A stretch of 64,000 nucleotides of DNA, from positions 186,001 through 250,000 of the forward strand of contig CAWJEJ010000003.1 in the NCBI GenBank assembly GCA_963841855.1, written 5' to 3'. The notes beneath the pieces are model-generated. The model was not told the DNA's origin and did no database searches. It saw nothing but the letters and a program-made list of their open reading frames with translations. Below, piece by piece: positions 44,631 to 54,500 of this stretch. The DNA is from CAXBBB01 sp963841855. GTDB taxonomy: Bacteria; Bacteroidota; Rhodothermia; Rhodothermales; BA12. Position numbers and translations under genes: made by a program. The first letter of the stretch is position 1. Every line of letters starts with the position of its first letter.

Positions 44631-45836
44631 GTGGACTCGACATTTATCACCATCCTGATCCTGCTGGCCCTGGCCACGATCGTCGCGCTGATTCAGGCGC
44701 GACGGCGCGACCGATGTCTGAAGAGTTTCGAAGGCTTTCCGGTGACTCTGGCGCGCGCCGATGGCGACATGGCCTGGGGCACGCTCGACCTCTACTCGAC
44801 CGGCATGGAGCTGCGCTATGCCCATCCGGTCGAGGCCGACCTGGGGCACGTCGAGCGGTCCGTCTTGACGTACAAGGAGGAGTATCCAAGCATCGTCGCG
44901 CTCTACCGCTTTCCCGAAGCGCTCTCGGGCGAGCGCGAGGAGGAGCGCCTGGCAGCGCTCGAGAGCACGGCGCACCCCAGCCTGGCGCGGCGCGTCTGGC
45001 GCAAAGTCCGCAACTGGATGTCACTGCTGCGCGACGCTCTGGTGCAGTCGGCGGGCATGATCGTCGGCGCGGTCAGCAGCAAGAGCCCCGGACTGGCGAA
45101 AAACCAGGCCGGATTGCAGCAGCTTTCGGGCGAGGCGCTGGGCACGGCGACCGGCGCGGCATTCGACCCACTGCTCGAAGCGCACCTGTTTCGGCTCGTC
45201 ACGGTCGATCTGGTGCGCGAGGGCAAGCCGAAGCAGACGTACTGCGGCTGGCTCAAAGACTACACGACGCAGTTCCTGGAAGTCGTCGACGCGTTTGCCA
45301 ATGACGCCGAAACGACGACCGAGCTGCGCACCATCCCAGCGTCCGATCCGCCCGACGACGTCGAGATCACCTATGCCACGGGCCGCGTCCGCATCCGCAA
45401 CGGCACCGACCGCCTGCTCTACGTCGCCGAAGCGTGGGCCGATGGGCAACCTTCCGCTCCCCCACCCGGGACCGCTGTGCCCTTCGCCCCGCCCGGCGCG
45501 ACCGCCGCCGAGCCGCCGCGCGTGGCTCAGCCCGAGCGCCTCTGGGAACGCGCGTTCGGCTGCCTGCTTCCGCCCGGAACGCACGCCGACGTGACCGCCC
45601 CGCCGACCCCCTTCGCCGACGTGCACGTTCGGATGGGACCGGCGGGAAGAGTCGACCTAGTCTTGCCCCGCGCGCTGGCCCGAGTACGCCACGCCGCCGA
45701 CGGATCCGAGGTGTTGCGAGCCGAAAAGACGCCGCAGGGAGCCGAGCGCGAGAAGGGGCGCGCGTGGCAGGTGCTCCAGCGCGGTGGGGACACCCCCGAA
45801 AAACCGCCCGCATCTCCGAGCCAGGCGCTGGGGTAA
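44631..45836 (+). CDS. Membrane-anchored protein of unknown function
   Basis: The start is GTG 44631. The 401-aa product begins with one membrane helix (FITILILLALATIVALIQAR) followed by basic residues, so the bulk is cytoplasmic. The body has FEGFPVTLARADGDMAWGTL and LVREGKPKQTYCGWLKDYTT, and the tail is Pro-rich. A second, later hydrophobic stretch (about 140-160) is Ala/Gly-rich. I do not recognise the family. A 32-codon membrane-peptide gene follows 9 bases after the stop. Confidence 0.6.
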   Translation: MDSTFITILILLALATIVALIQARRRDRCLKSFEGFPVTLARADGDMAWGTLDLYSTGMELRYAHPVEADLGHVERSVLTYKEEYPSIVALYRFPEALSGEREEERLAALESTAHPSLARRVWRKVRNWMSLLRDALVQSAGMIVGAVSSKSPGLAKNQAGLQQLSGEALGTATGAAFDPLLEAHLFRLVTVDLVREGKPKQTYCGWLKDYTTQFLEVVDAFANDAETTTELRTIPASDPPDDVEITYATGRVRIRNGTDRLLYVAEAWADGQPSAPPPGTAVPFAPPGATAAEPPRVAQPERLWERAFGCLLPPGTHADVTAPPTPFADVHVRMGPAGRVDLVLPRALARVRHAADGSEVLRAEKTPQGAEREKGRAWQVLQRGGDTPEKPPASPSQALG

Positions 45837-45845
45837 CTTGGTCTC

Positions 45846-45944
45846 ATGGAACTGATCCCCGTCGCTTCCACACTAGCCTTGCTGGCTCTGGTCGCTTCAG
45901 CGCTGATAGGTGGCGGCGTGTGGCTGGCGCGTCGCACCAAGTAG
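45846..45944 (+). CDS. 32-residue single-helix membrane peptide
   Basis: ATG 45846 opens a 32-codon frame, ending at TAG 45942-45944. Nearly all of it is one hydrophobic helix (STLALLALVASALIGGGVWL) with a basic end (ARRTK). A TAnnTTG element (TAACTTGG, 45834-45841) lies just upstream and overlaps the end of the preceding gene. It may instead be co-transcribed with that gene. It is short enough to be chance, but composition and position favour a real small protein. Confidence 0.45.
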   Translation: MELIPVASTLALLALVASALIGGGVWLARRTK

Positions 45945-45949
45945 AGCGC

Positions 45950-47050
45950 CTAGGCCGCCACGGCCGATTCGATCTCGCGGACGTACAGATCGGGAGCGCG
46001 GTCGGCCCAGGCGCGGAAGCGAGGCGATCCGCCGGCCGAGTGGCTCAGCGCCAGAAGCGCGTCCAGGTCGAAGCGGTCGGCGCGGATGCCTGCGCCGCAC
46101 TGCTCAGCGTCGATGGCATTGCAAAACTGCTCGAAATGTCCCTCGACGGGCACCATGAGCGCGGGTTTTCCCAGATACATTGCCTCGCAGACGCTCTCGA
46201 AACCAGCCGTGCAGACCAAACCTCGGCAGCGCGCCATGTGGTCAAGAAAGCGCTCGCCACTCAGCGGGTGAAACGTCAGACTGCCAGTCGTCTCGAAGCG
46301 ATCGGGCGACTCGCAAAACACGTGGATTGGCACGTCGGGACGGCGCGCGCTCCATCGTTCCACGTCAGCGGCATATCCGGCGTTGAGCAGGTAGACGAGC
46401 AGGAAACCCTCGTCGACTGGCTCCAGTTGGGACAGTTGGGAGCGCAGCAGCGGCGGCACGACGCGCAGAGCGGACTCACCGGGAGGCTCGAGCGCGTCGT
46501 AGAACGACAGTCCCAGCCGCCGCCGCGCGCGCCATCCGATCAGCCGCGTGAACAGTTTGGCTCCGATCCGCTCGGCCACGCGTGAGGGAGGCCACGGATA
46601 GCTCGGATGGTGAAACATGAACTGGTGCCCGACGGCGACGACCGGAATCTCATGCCTCCGCGCGACCGTGTGCAGCGCGCCCGTGAGCGAGTAGAAGTTG
46701 ACGATCACGTCGGGGCTGAAACGCTCGAGCGCGGCGTCGATCACGCGGCCAGCGGCGAGCAGGCTGGGCAGGCGGCGCAGGTTCTGCCCCACCGTGGCGA
46801 GCATCGACACGCCCTTACCGTCGGCCGCGTGCCCAAACCCCGGCTCGTCGTAGCGAACGACGGGGCAGTCGATGTCGTCGCGGAAGAAGCCTGGAATCTC
46901 CCTGCTCGGGTTGGCGCCGACTAAGACGGCGTCGACCGAGTGCCCAGCACCGCGCAGGATCGGGGCGAGGGCGAGCGCTTGCGTCAGGTGACCGCGGCCT
47001 TCTCCTTGGATGTAGAACAGGATGCGGAGCGCGCGCGCAGGGTCAGCCAT
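45950..47050 (-). CDS. Glycosyltransferase (MJ1255/GT28-like), partner of the PlcP-like phosphoesterase
   Basis: From ATG 47050 (MADPARALRILFYIQGEGRG) the 366-aa product has the GT-B fold of MurG/MGDG-synthase-like enzymes: the N-terminal loop GEGRGHLTQALALAPIL and the donor-binding region CRGLVCTAGFESVCEAMYLG. This is followed by KPALMVPVEGHFEQFCNA. Its start overlaps the end of the phosphoesterase gene by 8 bases. Enzymes of this kind, next to PlcP, add sugars to diacylglycerol to make phosphate-free glycolipids in phosphate-starved bacteria (the plcP-agt pairing). That role here is inferred from the neighbour and the shared promoter. Confidence 0.7.
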   Translation of the reverse strand: MADPARALRILFYIQGEGRGHLTQALALAPILRGAGHSVDAVLVGANPSREIPGFFRDDIDCPVVRYDEPGFGHAADGKGVSMLATVGQNLRRLPSLLAAGRVIDAALERFSPDVIVNFYSLTGALHTVARRHEIPVVAVGHQFMFHHPSYPWPPSRVAERIGAKLFTRLIGWRARRRLGLSFYDALEPPGESALRVVPPLLRSQLSQLEPVDEGFLLVYLLNAGYAADVERWSARRPDVPIHVFCESPDRFETTGSLTFHPLSGERFLDHMARCRGLVCTAGFESVCEAMYLGKPALMVPVEGHFEQFCNAIDAEQCGAGIRADRFDLDALLALSHSAGGSPRFRAWADRAPDLYVREIESAVAA

Positions 47051-47864
47051 GAGGCAGTGAGACGATGGGAAGGCCCGATGCAACGCCGTCGCCGGGCGGC
47101 TGCTCCATGATCAACTCGGACGCGATGGGGACGGTCCACCAGAGCAGTTCGAGGCGGCCGTCGAAGTGCTCGACTAGAGCCGTACAGCTTTCGACCCAGT
47201 CGCCGCAGTTGAGGTAGCGCACGCCGCCGATCATCCGGTCGTCGGCGCAGTGGATGTGGCCGCACACGACGCCGTCGACTTCGTACTCGGCGGCTTTCTG
47301 GGCGACGGCGTCCGAAAAGTCGGCCACGAACTGGACAGCGCGCTTGGCTTTGTGCTTGAGCCACGCCGAGAGCGACCAGTACGGCTTGCCCATCCGCTTG
47401 CGCGCCGCGTTATAGTGCCGGTTGGTGACGAGCGCCAGCTGGTAGGCCGACGCCCCCAGCTTGCTCAACCACCGCGCGTGCCGCACGACGCCGTCGAACT
47501 CGTCGCCGTGGAGAACGAGCAGTTGGTTACCATTCGCCGTCGTGTGAATGGCGTTGCGCTGCACCACGATGTCGCCGAACCGGTGGCCGACGAACTGGCG
47601 CGCGAACTCGTCGTGATTGCCTGGTATGTAGACGATCCGCGCGCCCTTGCGCGCCTTGCGCAGCAGTTTCTGGACGACGTCGTTGTGCGACTGCTCCCAA
47701 TACCAACTCTTGCGGAGCGCCCACCCGTCGAAGACATCGCCGACCAGGTACCAGCGGTCTGCGTCGACGCGTTTGAGGAAGTCGAGCAGCAAGTCGGCGC
47801 GGCAGTCGCGCGTACCCAGGTGGAAGTCGGAGATCCAGACGGTGCGGTAGCGGTTGGGCTCCAT
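47043..47864 (-). CDS. plcP: PlcP-like metallophosphoesterase (LpxH-related phospholipase C)
   Basis: From ATG 47864 (MEPNRYRTVWISDFHLGTRD) the 273-aa product carries all the calcineurin-type metal motifs: SDFHLG, LVGDVFDGW, IPGNHDEFA, VLHGDEFDG and CGHIHCADDRMIGGVRYLNC. The last part, together with NCGDWVESCTALVEHFDG and YWSLSAWLKHKAKRAV, resembles PlcP as I remember it from rhizobia and marine bacteria more than Escherichia coli LpxH. PlcP removes phosphate head groups from phospholipids during phosphate starvation. Many databases call such proteins UDP-2,3-diacylglucosamine diphosphatase, which remains possible. A PHO-box-like promoter lies 21-67 bases upstream. Confidence 0.75.
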   Translation of the reverse strand: MEPNRYRTVWISDFHLGTRDCRADLLLDFLKRVDADRWYLVGDVFDGWALRKSWYWEQSHNDVVQKLLRKARKGARIVYIPGNHDEFARQFVGHRFGDIVVQRNAIHTTANGNQLLVLHGDEFDGVVRHARWLSKLGASAYQLALVTNRHYNAARKRMGKPYWSLSAWLKHKAKRAVQFVADFSDAVAQKAAEYEVDGVVCGHIHCADDRMIGGVRYLNCGDWVESCTALVEHFDGRLELLWWTVPIASELIMEQPPGDGVASGLPIVSLPHG

Positions 47865-47884
47865 GTGGGTGCGGGATTGATGGT

Positions 47885-47931
47885 GCAACCTAGCTGAGAG
47901 GTGTTACCGGGCGTTTATCCTCGCGTTACCG
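47885..47931 (-). promoter_or_regulatory. PHO-box-like promoter of the plcP operon
   Basis: On the plus strand GTTACCG (47903-47909), TTTATCC (47914-47920) and GTTACCG (47925-47931) repeat at exactly 11 bp. On the minus strand, 10 bases after the last unit comes TAGGTTGC (47885-47892), a Bacteroidota -7-like element, 20 bases before the plcP ATG. Seven-base direct repeats at an 11-bp period are typical of PhoB/PhoP/SphR sites, and the unit resembles the cyanobacterial YTTAAYY half-site. The same arrangement occurs at 54704-54783. Confidence 0.65.
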
Positions 47932-47977
47932 TCCCATTGTTGATTTCTCCCTTGCTATCGCCCTGACTCCACCCTCT

Positions 47978-48240
47978 CGGTTTGTCATTGCCCTTCCGGT
48001 TTGTCATTGCGAGGAGCGAAGCGACGTGGCAATCCCAGCGTTCGGCTCAGAGATAGAGCGTGTCGATTACCTCTCGTTGTCGTGTCGTGTTGCCTGCCTT
48101 CCGCTGCGCGGGGCCTTCTTTTCGCTTGACCGAAAAGAAGCAAAAAGTCAAGGCTGGACTCGCTCCGGCTGACACTGCGTTCGGTCGCTGAAATCGTCCA
48201 AACTCGCTGGCGCTCAAACAGGACGATTTCTTGACGCTCG
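47978..48240. repeat. Intergenic repeats: REP-like palindrome and a Bacteroidota-type hairpin segment
   Basis: cggtttgtcattgc occurs at 47978-47991 and 47997-48010. The second copy runs into an imperfect palindrome (attgc at 48006-48010, gcaat at 48029-48033) of the kind gaggagcgaagcgacgtgg, which I recognise as a widespread intergenic repeat. At about 48118-48150 comes cttttcgcttgaccgaaaag followed by aagcaaaaagtcaag, another familiar dispersed element. An open frame on the minus strand (47985-48335) is derived from these repeats. Confidence 0.6.
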
Positions 48241-48346
48241 CTCTCTTCGCGTCTGTTTCGCCGGACCGAGATCAGGCCGGTCTTCGTCACTACGAAAACG
48301 GAGGCATTGCGCATCGTTGGCGCACGACGATGCACCCCAACGCCAA

Positions 48347-48381
48347 AGCGCCCGGCCCCTCACGTGGAGAGACCGGGCGCT
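48347..48381 (-). terminator. Hairpin terminator downstream of the T9SS repeat protein
   Basis: agcgcccgg (48347-48355) pairs with ccgggcgct (48373-48381). Read on the minus strand, the stem ends in a short T run, 33 bases after the stop codon at 48414. Confidence 0.55.
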
Positions 48382-48413
48382 CTGCGATCCTAGGGATCAG
48401 GCGACGGCGGCGC

Positions 48414-51400
48414 TTAGCGGACGACGATGAGCGCGCGGCTCACCGATCCGTTGGGCGTCGATAGGCGGTACAGGTACGTACCCGGCGCCAGCGTCGAGGC
48501 GTCGAACGAGGCGTCGAACGTGCCCTGCGGCTGAACCTCACCGTCGGCGAGGACGACCACTTCGCGGCCCATCAGGTCGTAGATCGCGAGGTGAACCGGA
48601 GCCGACTCGGTCAGCGCGAACTGGATCCGGGTCACGCCCGAAGCCGGGTTCGGCATCGAACGAACCGCCAACTCGGTCGCGGCGATCTCGCTGATGCGGT
48701 CGATCGAGACCGTGCTTGGCGTCGTCGCTCAGGAACGCGTCGAGGGCGGTCCATCCGGCGATCCAGACGGGCTGGGGGTTGAACGCGCCGCGGAAGCTGA
48801 CGGTGTCGAAGAAGTCGCAGTCGTCGTCGGCGTCTCCGCCGTCCTCGTCCGCATCGTCGGTCAGCTTGGCGAACGTGAAGTCGGCGCCCGATGCGGCTAC
48901 GCTGGCCGTGGCCATTCGGGTTGAGGCAGTTGCCCGTCTCCACGTCGCGGCAGACCGCGCCGATGCCCGGATCCGCGCTCGTGTTGCGGCTCGCCACGTC
49001 AGCGGCGAACGTGCCCGCGGCGTCGCCCCGGACGAAGTCCGCAAACGTCGAGCCCTGACCGAACGCGCCAAACACGTTGTTGCGAATCTGCAAGCGCCCC
49101 GCCTCGAACTGGTCGAAGGCGTCGAACGCGCCGTTCGATCCCTCGTCGACGCGCAGCGCGCGCTCCGGTGCGTCGGTGAAGACCGAGTTGAAGTACGACA
49201 TCGCCGAGCCCTCGCGAATGCGCACGAGCGGGCTGTTGCCGTCGTTGCCCGGCGTCGAGCCCACGCCCGAGCCGATGTAGGTCGCGTTCGAGACCACGCC
49301 GGCCGAGAACGGCTGCGCGTCCGTGCCGCCGTCGTCGCCGCCGTCCTGCTCGGCGCAGCGCCCGGCCACGTCGGTGCCCTGGATGCAGAACCAGTACTGG
49401 CCGCGTCCGCTCCATCCCTGGTCGGTGTCGAAGCCGTCGTCGGACGAGAACGCGACGGCGGCCCACTTGATGTCAACCGTGCCGCCGAAGATCTCGATGC
49501 CGTCGTCGTTGCTCGCATAGATCTCGACGTACTCGATGGTCGTGCCGCTGCCGACACCGCCGAGGGTGAGGCCCTGGATCTCGTCGCCTTCGACGCCCGA
49601 GATCGAGAAGCCCGAGTGTCGGATCGAGACGTAGCGCATGGTGCCGCTGTTGTCGTCGGCGTCGTCGCCGCCGTAGAGGGCGGATTCGTCGTCGGGGTTG
49701 ATGCCCTCGATCTGGTTGTCGGTGGTGGGCTGGTTCGTCGGCGCGTCGCCGAGCAGGATCACGCCGGCCCAGAGGCCGCGGTCGCTCTGCAAGAGGTCGT
49801 CGCTCATCGAGAGGTCGTCCTCTTCGGCGGTGAAGATGATGGGCTGGCTGGCCGATCCGTTGGCCATGATCTGCGCGCCCTTGCGCACGATGAGCGCGCT
49901 GGCTCCGTCGCCGGTCGTGATGTTGGAGTTGAGCACGCCTCGGACGACGGTGCCGGGCTCGATGGTGAGCGTGGCGCCGTTGTCGACGAAGATCAAGCCG
50001 TCGAGCAGGTACTCATTCTCGCTGTTCCAACGGGTGTCCTCGGTGATGTCAGCCGTGACGCGAACGTCCTGGCCTTCCAGGGAAGCGCGGGCATCGCCGT
50101 TGAGGAACGCGTCGAGAGCCGTCCAGCCTGCGATCCACGCGGCTTGGTCTGGGTCGAACGCGCCCTTGAAGTCGACCTCGTCGAAGAAGTCGCTGTCGTC
50201 GTCGGCGTCGCTGCCGTCGTCGTCGTCGTCGTCGTTGAGCTTGGCGAAGTCGAAGCTCGCGCTGCGCACCACGTCGGCCGTGGCCTTGGGATTGAGGCAG
50301 TTGCCCGTCTCGCACGTCGCGGCAGACCGCGCCGATGCCCGGATCCGCGCTCGTGTTGCGGCTCGCCACGTCAGCGGCGAACGTGCCCGCGGCGTCGCCC
50401 CGGACGAAGTCCGCAGAACGCGCTGCCCTGACCGAACGCGCCAAACACGTTGTTGCGAATCTGCAAGCGCCCCGCCTCGAACTGGTCGAAGGCGTCGAAC
50501 GCTCCGCCCGATCCCTCGTCGACGCGCAGCGCGCGCTCCGGTGCGTCGGTGAAGACCGAGTTGAAGTACGACATCGCCGAGCCCTCGCGAATGCGCACGA
50601 GCGGGCTGTTGCCGTCGTTGCCCGGCGTCGAGCCCACGCCCGAGCCGATGTAGGTCGCGTTCGAGACCACGCCGGCCGAGAACGGCTGCGCGTCCGTGCC
50701 GCCGTCGTCGCCGCCGTCCTGCTCGGCGCAGCGCCCGGCCACGTCGGTGCCCTGGATGCAGAACCAGTACTGGCCGCGTCCGCTCCATCCCTGGTCGGTG
50801 TCGAAGCCGTCGTCGGACGAGAACGCGACGGCGGCCCACTTGATGTCAACCGTGCCGCCGAAGATCTCGATGCCGTCGTCGTTGCTCGCATAGATCTCGA
50901 CGTACTCGATGGTCGTGCCGCTGCCGACACCGCCGAGGGTGAGGCCCTGGATCTCGTCGCCTTCGACGCCCGAGATCGAGAAGCCCGAGTGTCGGATCGA
51001 GACGTAGCGCATGGTGCCGCTGTTGTCGTCGGCGTCGTCGCCGCCGTAGAGGGCGGATTCGTCGTCGGGGTTGATGCCCTCGATCTGGTTGTCGGTGGTG
51101 GGCTGGTTCGTCGGCGCGTCGCCGAGCAGGATCACGCCGGCCCAGAGGCCGCGGTCGCTCTGCAAGAGGTCGTCGCTCATCGAGAGGTCGTCCTCTTCGG
51201 CGGTGAAGATGATGGGCTGGCTGGCCGATCCGTTGGCCATGATCTGCGCGCCCTTGCGCACGATGAGCGCGCTGGCTCCGTCGCCGGTCGTGATGTTGGA
51301 GTTGAGCACGCCTCGGACGACGGTGCCGGGCTCGATGGTGAGCGTGGCGCCGTTGTCGACGAAGATCAAGCCGTCGAGCAGGTACTCGTTGTCGTTGGAC

Positions 51401-51519
51401 CACGTCGTGTTGGACGTGATGTCGGCGGTGACGCGGACGTTCTGCGCCGTGGCCGCCGAGGCGGTCAGCAGCAGCGCGGCGCCCAGCGCAGCCGCGCGTA
51501 GGGTAGCAAATGCTTTCAT
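48414..51519 (-). CDS. T9SS-exported repeat protein: two 457-codon beta-solenoid units and a sorting domain (frameshifted)
   Basis: The gene starts at ATG 51519 with a signal peptide (MKAFATLRAAALGAALLLTA) and ends at 48414 with a type A sorting domain (SMPNPASGVTRIQFALTES ... GTYLYRLSTPNGSVSRALIV). Between lie two tandem units, each opening with VRVTADIT, then LLDGLIFVDNGATLTIEPGT, ASNDDGIEIFGGTVDIKWA and an Asp-rich linker, of the kind seen in surface proteins paired with TonB receptors. At least four one-base frame breaks (about 48710, 48914, 50307 and 50417) interrupt the frame. Comparing the copies shows that the two at 50307 and 50417 are single-base insertions in the upstream copy. The gene follows the TonB receptor gene, so the pair may act as capture protein and transporter. 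Confidence 0.75.
48921..51390 (-). repeat. Tandem 1371-bp coding repeat with a nearly identical 1.1-kb core
   Basis: ttgaggcagttgcccgtctc lies at 48921-48940 and 50292-50311, an offset of 1371 (457 codons). Two extra bases in the second copy make the later offset 1373. From these points to about 50015 and 51388 the copies are almost identical at DNA level (a few differences). Outside this core, in the Asp-rich linker and in the N-terminal junction, the copies are clearly diverged. Confidence 0.85.
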
Positions 51520-51543
51520 GAGGAAAGAGCGTGTGGAGGAAAA

Positions 51544-51567
51544 CCCCCCGCGCCGAGGTGCGCGGGC
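51544..51567 (-). terminator. Hairpin between the TonB receptor and T9SS genes
   Basis: cccgcgc (51547-51553) pairs with gcgcggg (51560-51566). On the minus strand the stem continues into GGG and TTTT, directly after the receptor stop. It may partly terminate transcription, so that the two genes are expressed unequally. Confidence 0.5.
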
Positions 51568-51577
51568 GGAAGGGGTG

Positions 51578-54500
51578 TCAGTTGCCTAGACCACCGCCCG
51601 AGGGCGTCGGCGTCGGGACGGCGGCAGCGGCGGGTGGGCCGCCACCGAAACGGGGGCTGTAGCTCAGACCCAGCGAGAAGGTGGTCGGCCGGTTGCGCAG
51701 CGCGAACAGGGCGTCGCCGCCGTCGGGGCGCTGCGCGTCGTACTGCTCGCGGAAGTCCGATCCCAAGACGTTCTTGATGGCCAGCTTGAGCGAGAACTGC
51801 CCGGGCAGGCGCTGCGAGGCCGTGAAGTCGAGTTGGGGGACGGACTCCTCGTAGATGTCGGGCGTGCCGCCGAGCGAGACGCGGCTCAGGCGGCGTCCGA
51901 ACACGTTGAAGTAGACGCCGACGTTGGTGCCGGTCTCGAAGTTTTCGTACGACAGGTCGGCGTTGACGATGAACGGACTCTGGCCCTGGAGCGCGCGCGT
52001 GTCGTCAGCGTCGGGGTCGATGCCGCGGCGCAGCGCCAGCTCGAGCGAGTCGATGCGGATGTTCGACTGGATCAGCGACGTGTTGAAGCCCGCCTGCAGG
52101 TTGCGCAGAATCGGCGTCTCGGCCAGCGACGGCACCAGGCTGCTCAGCGCCTGCCGCGCTTCGAACTCGAGGCCGTAGACCTCGGCCTGCTCCACGTTGT
52201 TGAACGTCAGGATGCCGTTGTTCGACAGAAAGACGCGCTCGATCGGGTTCTCGAAGTCCTTGTAGTAGCCGCTGACGGCCAGGATGCTCGCCCGGCGCGG
52301 TAAACCACTCCCAGCGCAGGTCGTAGTTGGTGATCAGCGTGCGGTCGAGGCCGGGGTTGCCCTGGATCTGCTCGCCCAGTCCGAAGTCGATGCGGGCGCC
52401 GGGCGCCAGCTCGAGAAAGGTCGGGCGGGCCAGCGTGCGCGTGGCGGCGGCGCGCAGGTTCATGTTGTCCGTCAGCGCGTAGACCAGGTTGAGCGACGGC
52501 AGCAGGTCTTGGGTGTCCTTGTCCGAGCGAGCGAAGAAGCGCGTCGTGTCCGACGTGACGGCGTCGACGCGCAGCGAGTCGAGCTGCTCGGTGACCAGGT
52601 TCTGATCGGTGATCTCGTAGCGCGCGCCCAGGATGACGCGCAGCCGCTCGAACGGCTCGACCTCGAACTGCCCATAGCCCGCGGCCACGGTCAGGTCGGC
52701 GTCGTAGTTGTTGCCCAGCACCAAACTGTTCTGGCTGTTGTCGACGAGGTAGGAGCCGATTTGGAAGCGCGTCGGGTTGCCCTGGTCGTCGAAGCGCGTC
52801 GTGTCGGTCACGCCGAGCTGGCCGAAGAAGCCCGCCACGTCGCCCAGCCCGTCCGCTCCGGGACCAAACTCGACGTCGTCGAACTGATAGTCGAAGCGGC
52901 GCTCGTCGGCGGTGCGCGTCGTGCGGTCGTAGCGCCCGCCCACCTTGAACCGGACCGCCCGGTCGGCCACGCTGACCGGAACCGTGACGTCGCCCTTGAG
53001 GCCCACGATGTCTTCCTGCGTGCGTGCGGAAAAAGCGCGTCTGACCGTTCTGGCCGACCACGTTGAGGCTGTAGCTGCGCGTGCCGTCGGGGCCGACGTT
53101 GATGGTGTTGCCGAAGAAGCGCTGGTCCGGCTCGTCGATCGAGTTGGACCCCAGCGTGCCAATCCACTCGAACGTGGCGTCCGACAGGGCGGGCATCTGG
53201 TGGCGCCCGCGGAACTGGAACGAGTAGAGGTCGCGCTCGACGTAGGTGAGCGTGCGGTCGACGAACGAGCGCGTCGAGTCGAACTGCTCGGGGAAGAAGC
53301 CCAGGAGCAGGCGCGACTGCTGCTCGGCGCTGCGCGAGTAGAGCGAGTTGAGGCCGATCTCGTTGCGCGAGCCGATGCGGTAGGTCATGTTGGCGATGCC
53401 GCCCCAGCTGACCTCCTCGGTGCCCCGGCTGTCGTCGAGCAGCAGTTGGGGGCGAATGAGCACGTCGCCGTCGTCTCCGGCGTTGTTGTACGTGTAGCGC
53501 TCGACGCGTCCCTCGTCGTAGAAGCTGGCCGAGCGGCTCCAGTTGAGGCTGAGCACATAGCCCAGCGCGTTGTCGCCCATGTCGTGGCGGTTGCCCAGCG
53601 AGGCGGCATAGCTCTGGTTGATCGGCCCCTGGGCGCGGCGCTGATCGAACGTCTGACCGAACGCGCGCGACACGTCGGTAAGCTGCTGCGCCTGGGCCGG
53701 ATCGCGGCGCGCCTGGCGCGGGTTGAAAACGGGCGTCGGCGCGTCGAAGAAGGCGGGCAACTCGCGCGTGCCGTCGTCGAAGCCGAGCAGGTCGGTCCCG
53801 CCGCCCGGGCTGGTCAGGAAGTCGTCCTGAAACTGCGTCTGCGTGTCGAAGCCCGACGAGGCCGAGAAGCGCACCTCAAAGGCTTCGGGAAACGACTTGG
53901 TGCGGATGTCGACCAGCCCGCCCGAGAAGTTGCCGGGCTGGTCGGCCGTAAAGGTCTTGAGCGTGACGATGTTCTCGAGCAGGTTGCTGGGAAACAGGTC
54001 GAACTGGACGCTGCGGCGGTCCGGGTCGGCCGTCGGCAGGCTGGCGCCGTTGAGTTGGGTGTTCGAGTAGCGGTCGCCCAGGCCGCGGACGACGACGAAC
54101 TTGCCGCCGACGACGCTGGCGCCCGTGACGCGCTCCATGGCGTCGGCGGCGTCGCTGGCTCCGCTCTTGCTGATCGTTTCGGCGCTGATGGCGTCGCTGA
54201 CGGCGGCGGCGTTCTGGCGGTCGCGCAGCAGGGCAGCCTCGTTGTTGCGGATCAGCCGCGCCTCGACGACGACCTCGCCCAGCAGCTGCACGTCCTCGCT
54301 CATCGTGATGTCGATGCGGTTGGTTTCGCCCGCTCGAATCTCGACGCCCGTCACGCGCTGCGTCGCGAAGCCGATGGACGAGAACACGACGTCGTAGGTA
54401 CCGGCAGGAATGTTCTGAATGCGGTAGTTGCCGTCAAAGTCGGTAGCGCTGCCGAGTGTGGTGCCGTCGAGCACGACGGTGGCTCCGATGACGCCCTCGC

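Noticed and set aside
47985..48335. Minus-strand open frame of 116 codons
   Set aside because: Its translation (for example FAPRNDKP, FLLLFGQAKR) is the typical read-through of the intergenic repeats found here.
48716..50431. 571-codon plus-strand open frame, and similar ones at 50335-51501 and 52945-54612
   Set aside because: They are mirror frames of the G+C-rich T9SS and TonB-receptor genes; their translations are Val/Arg/Ala-rich and featureless.
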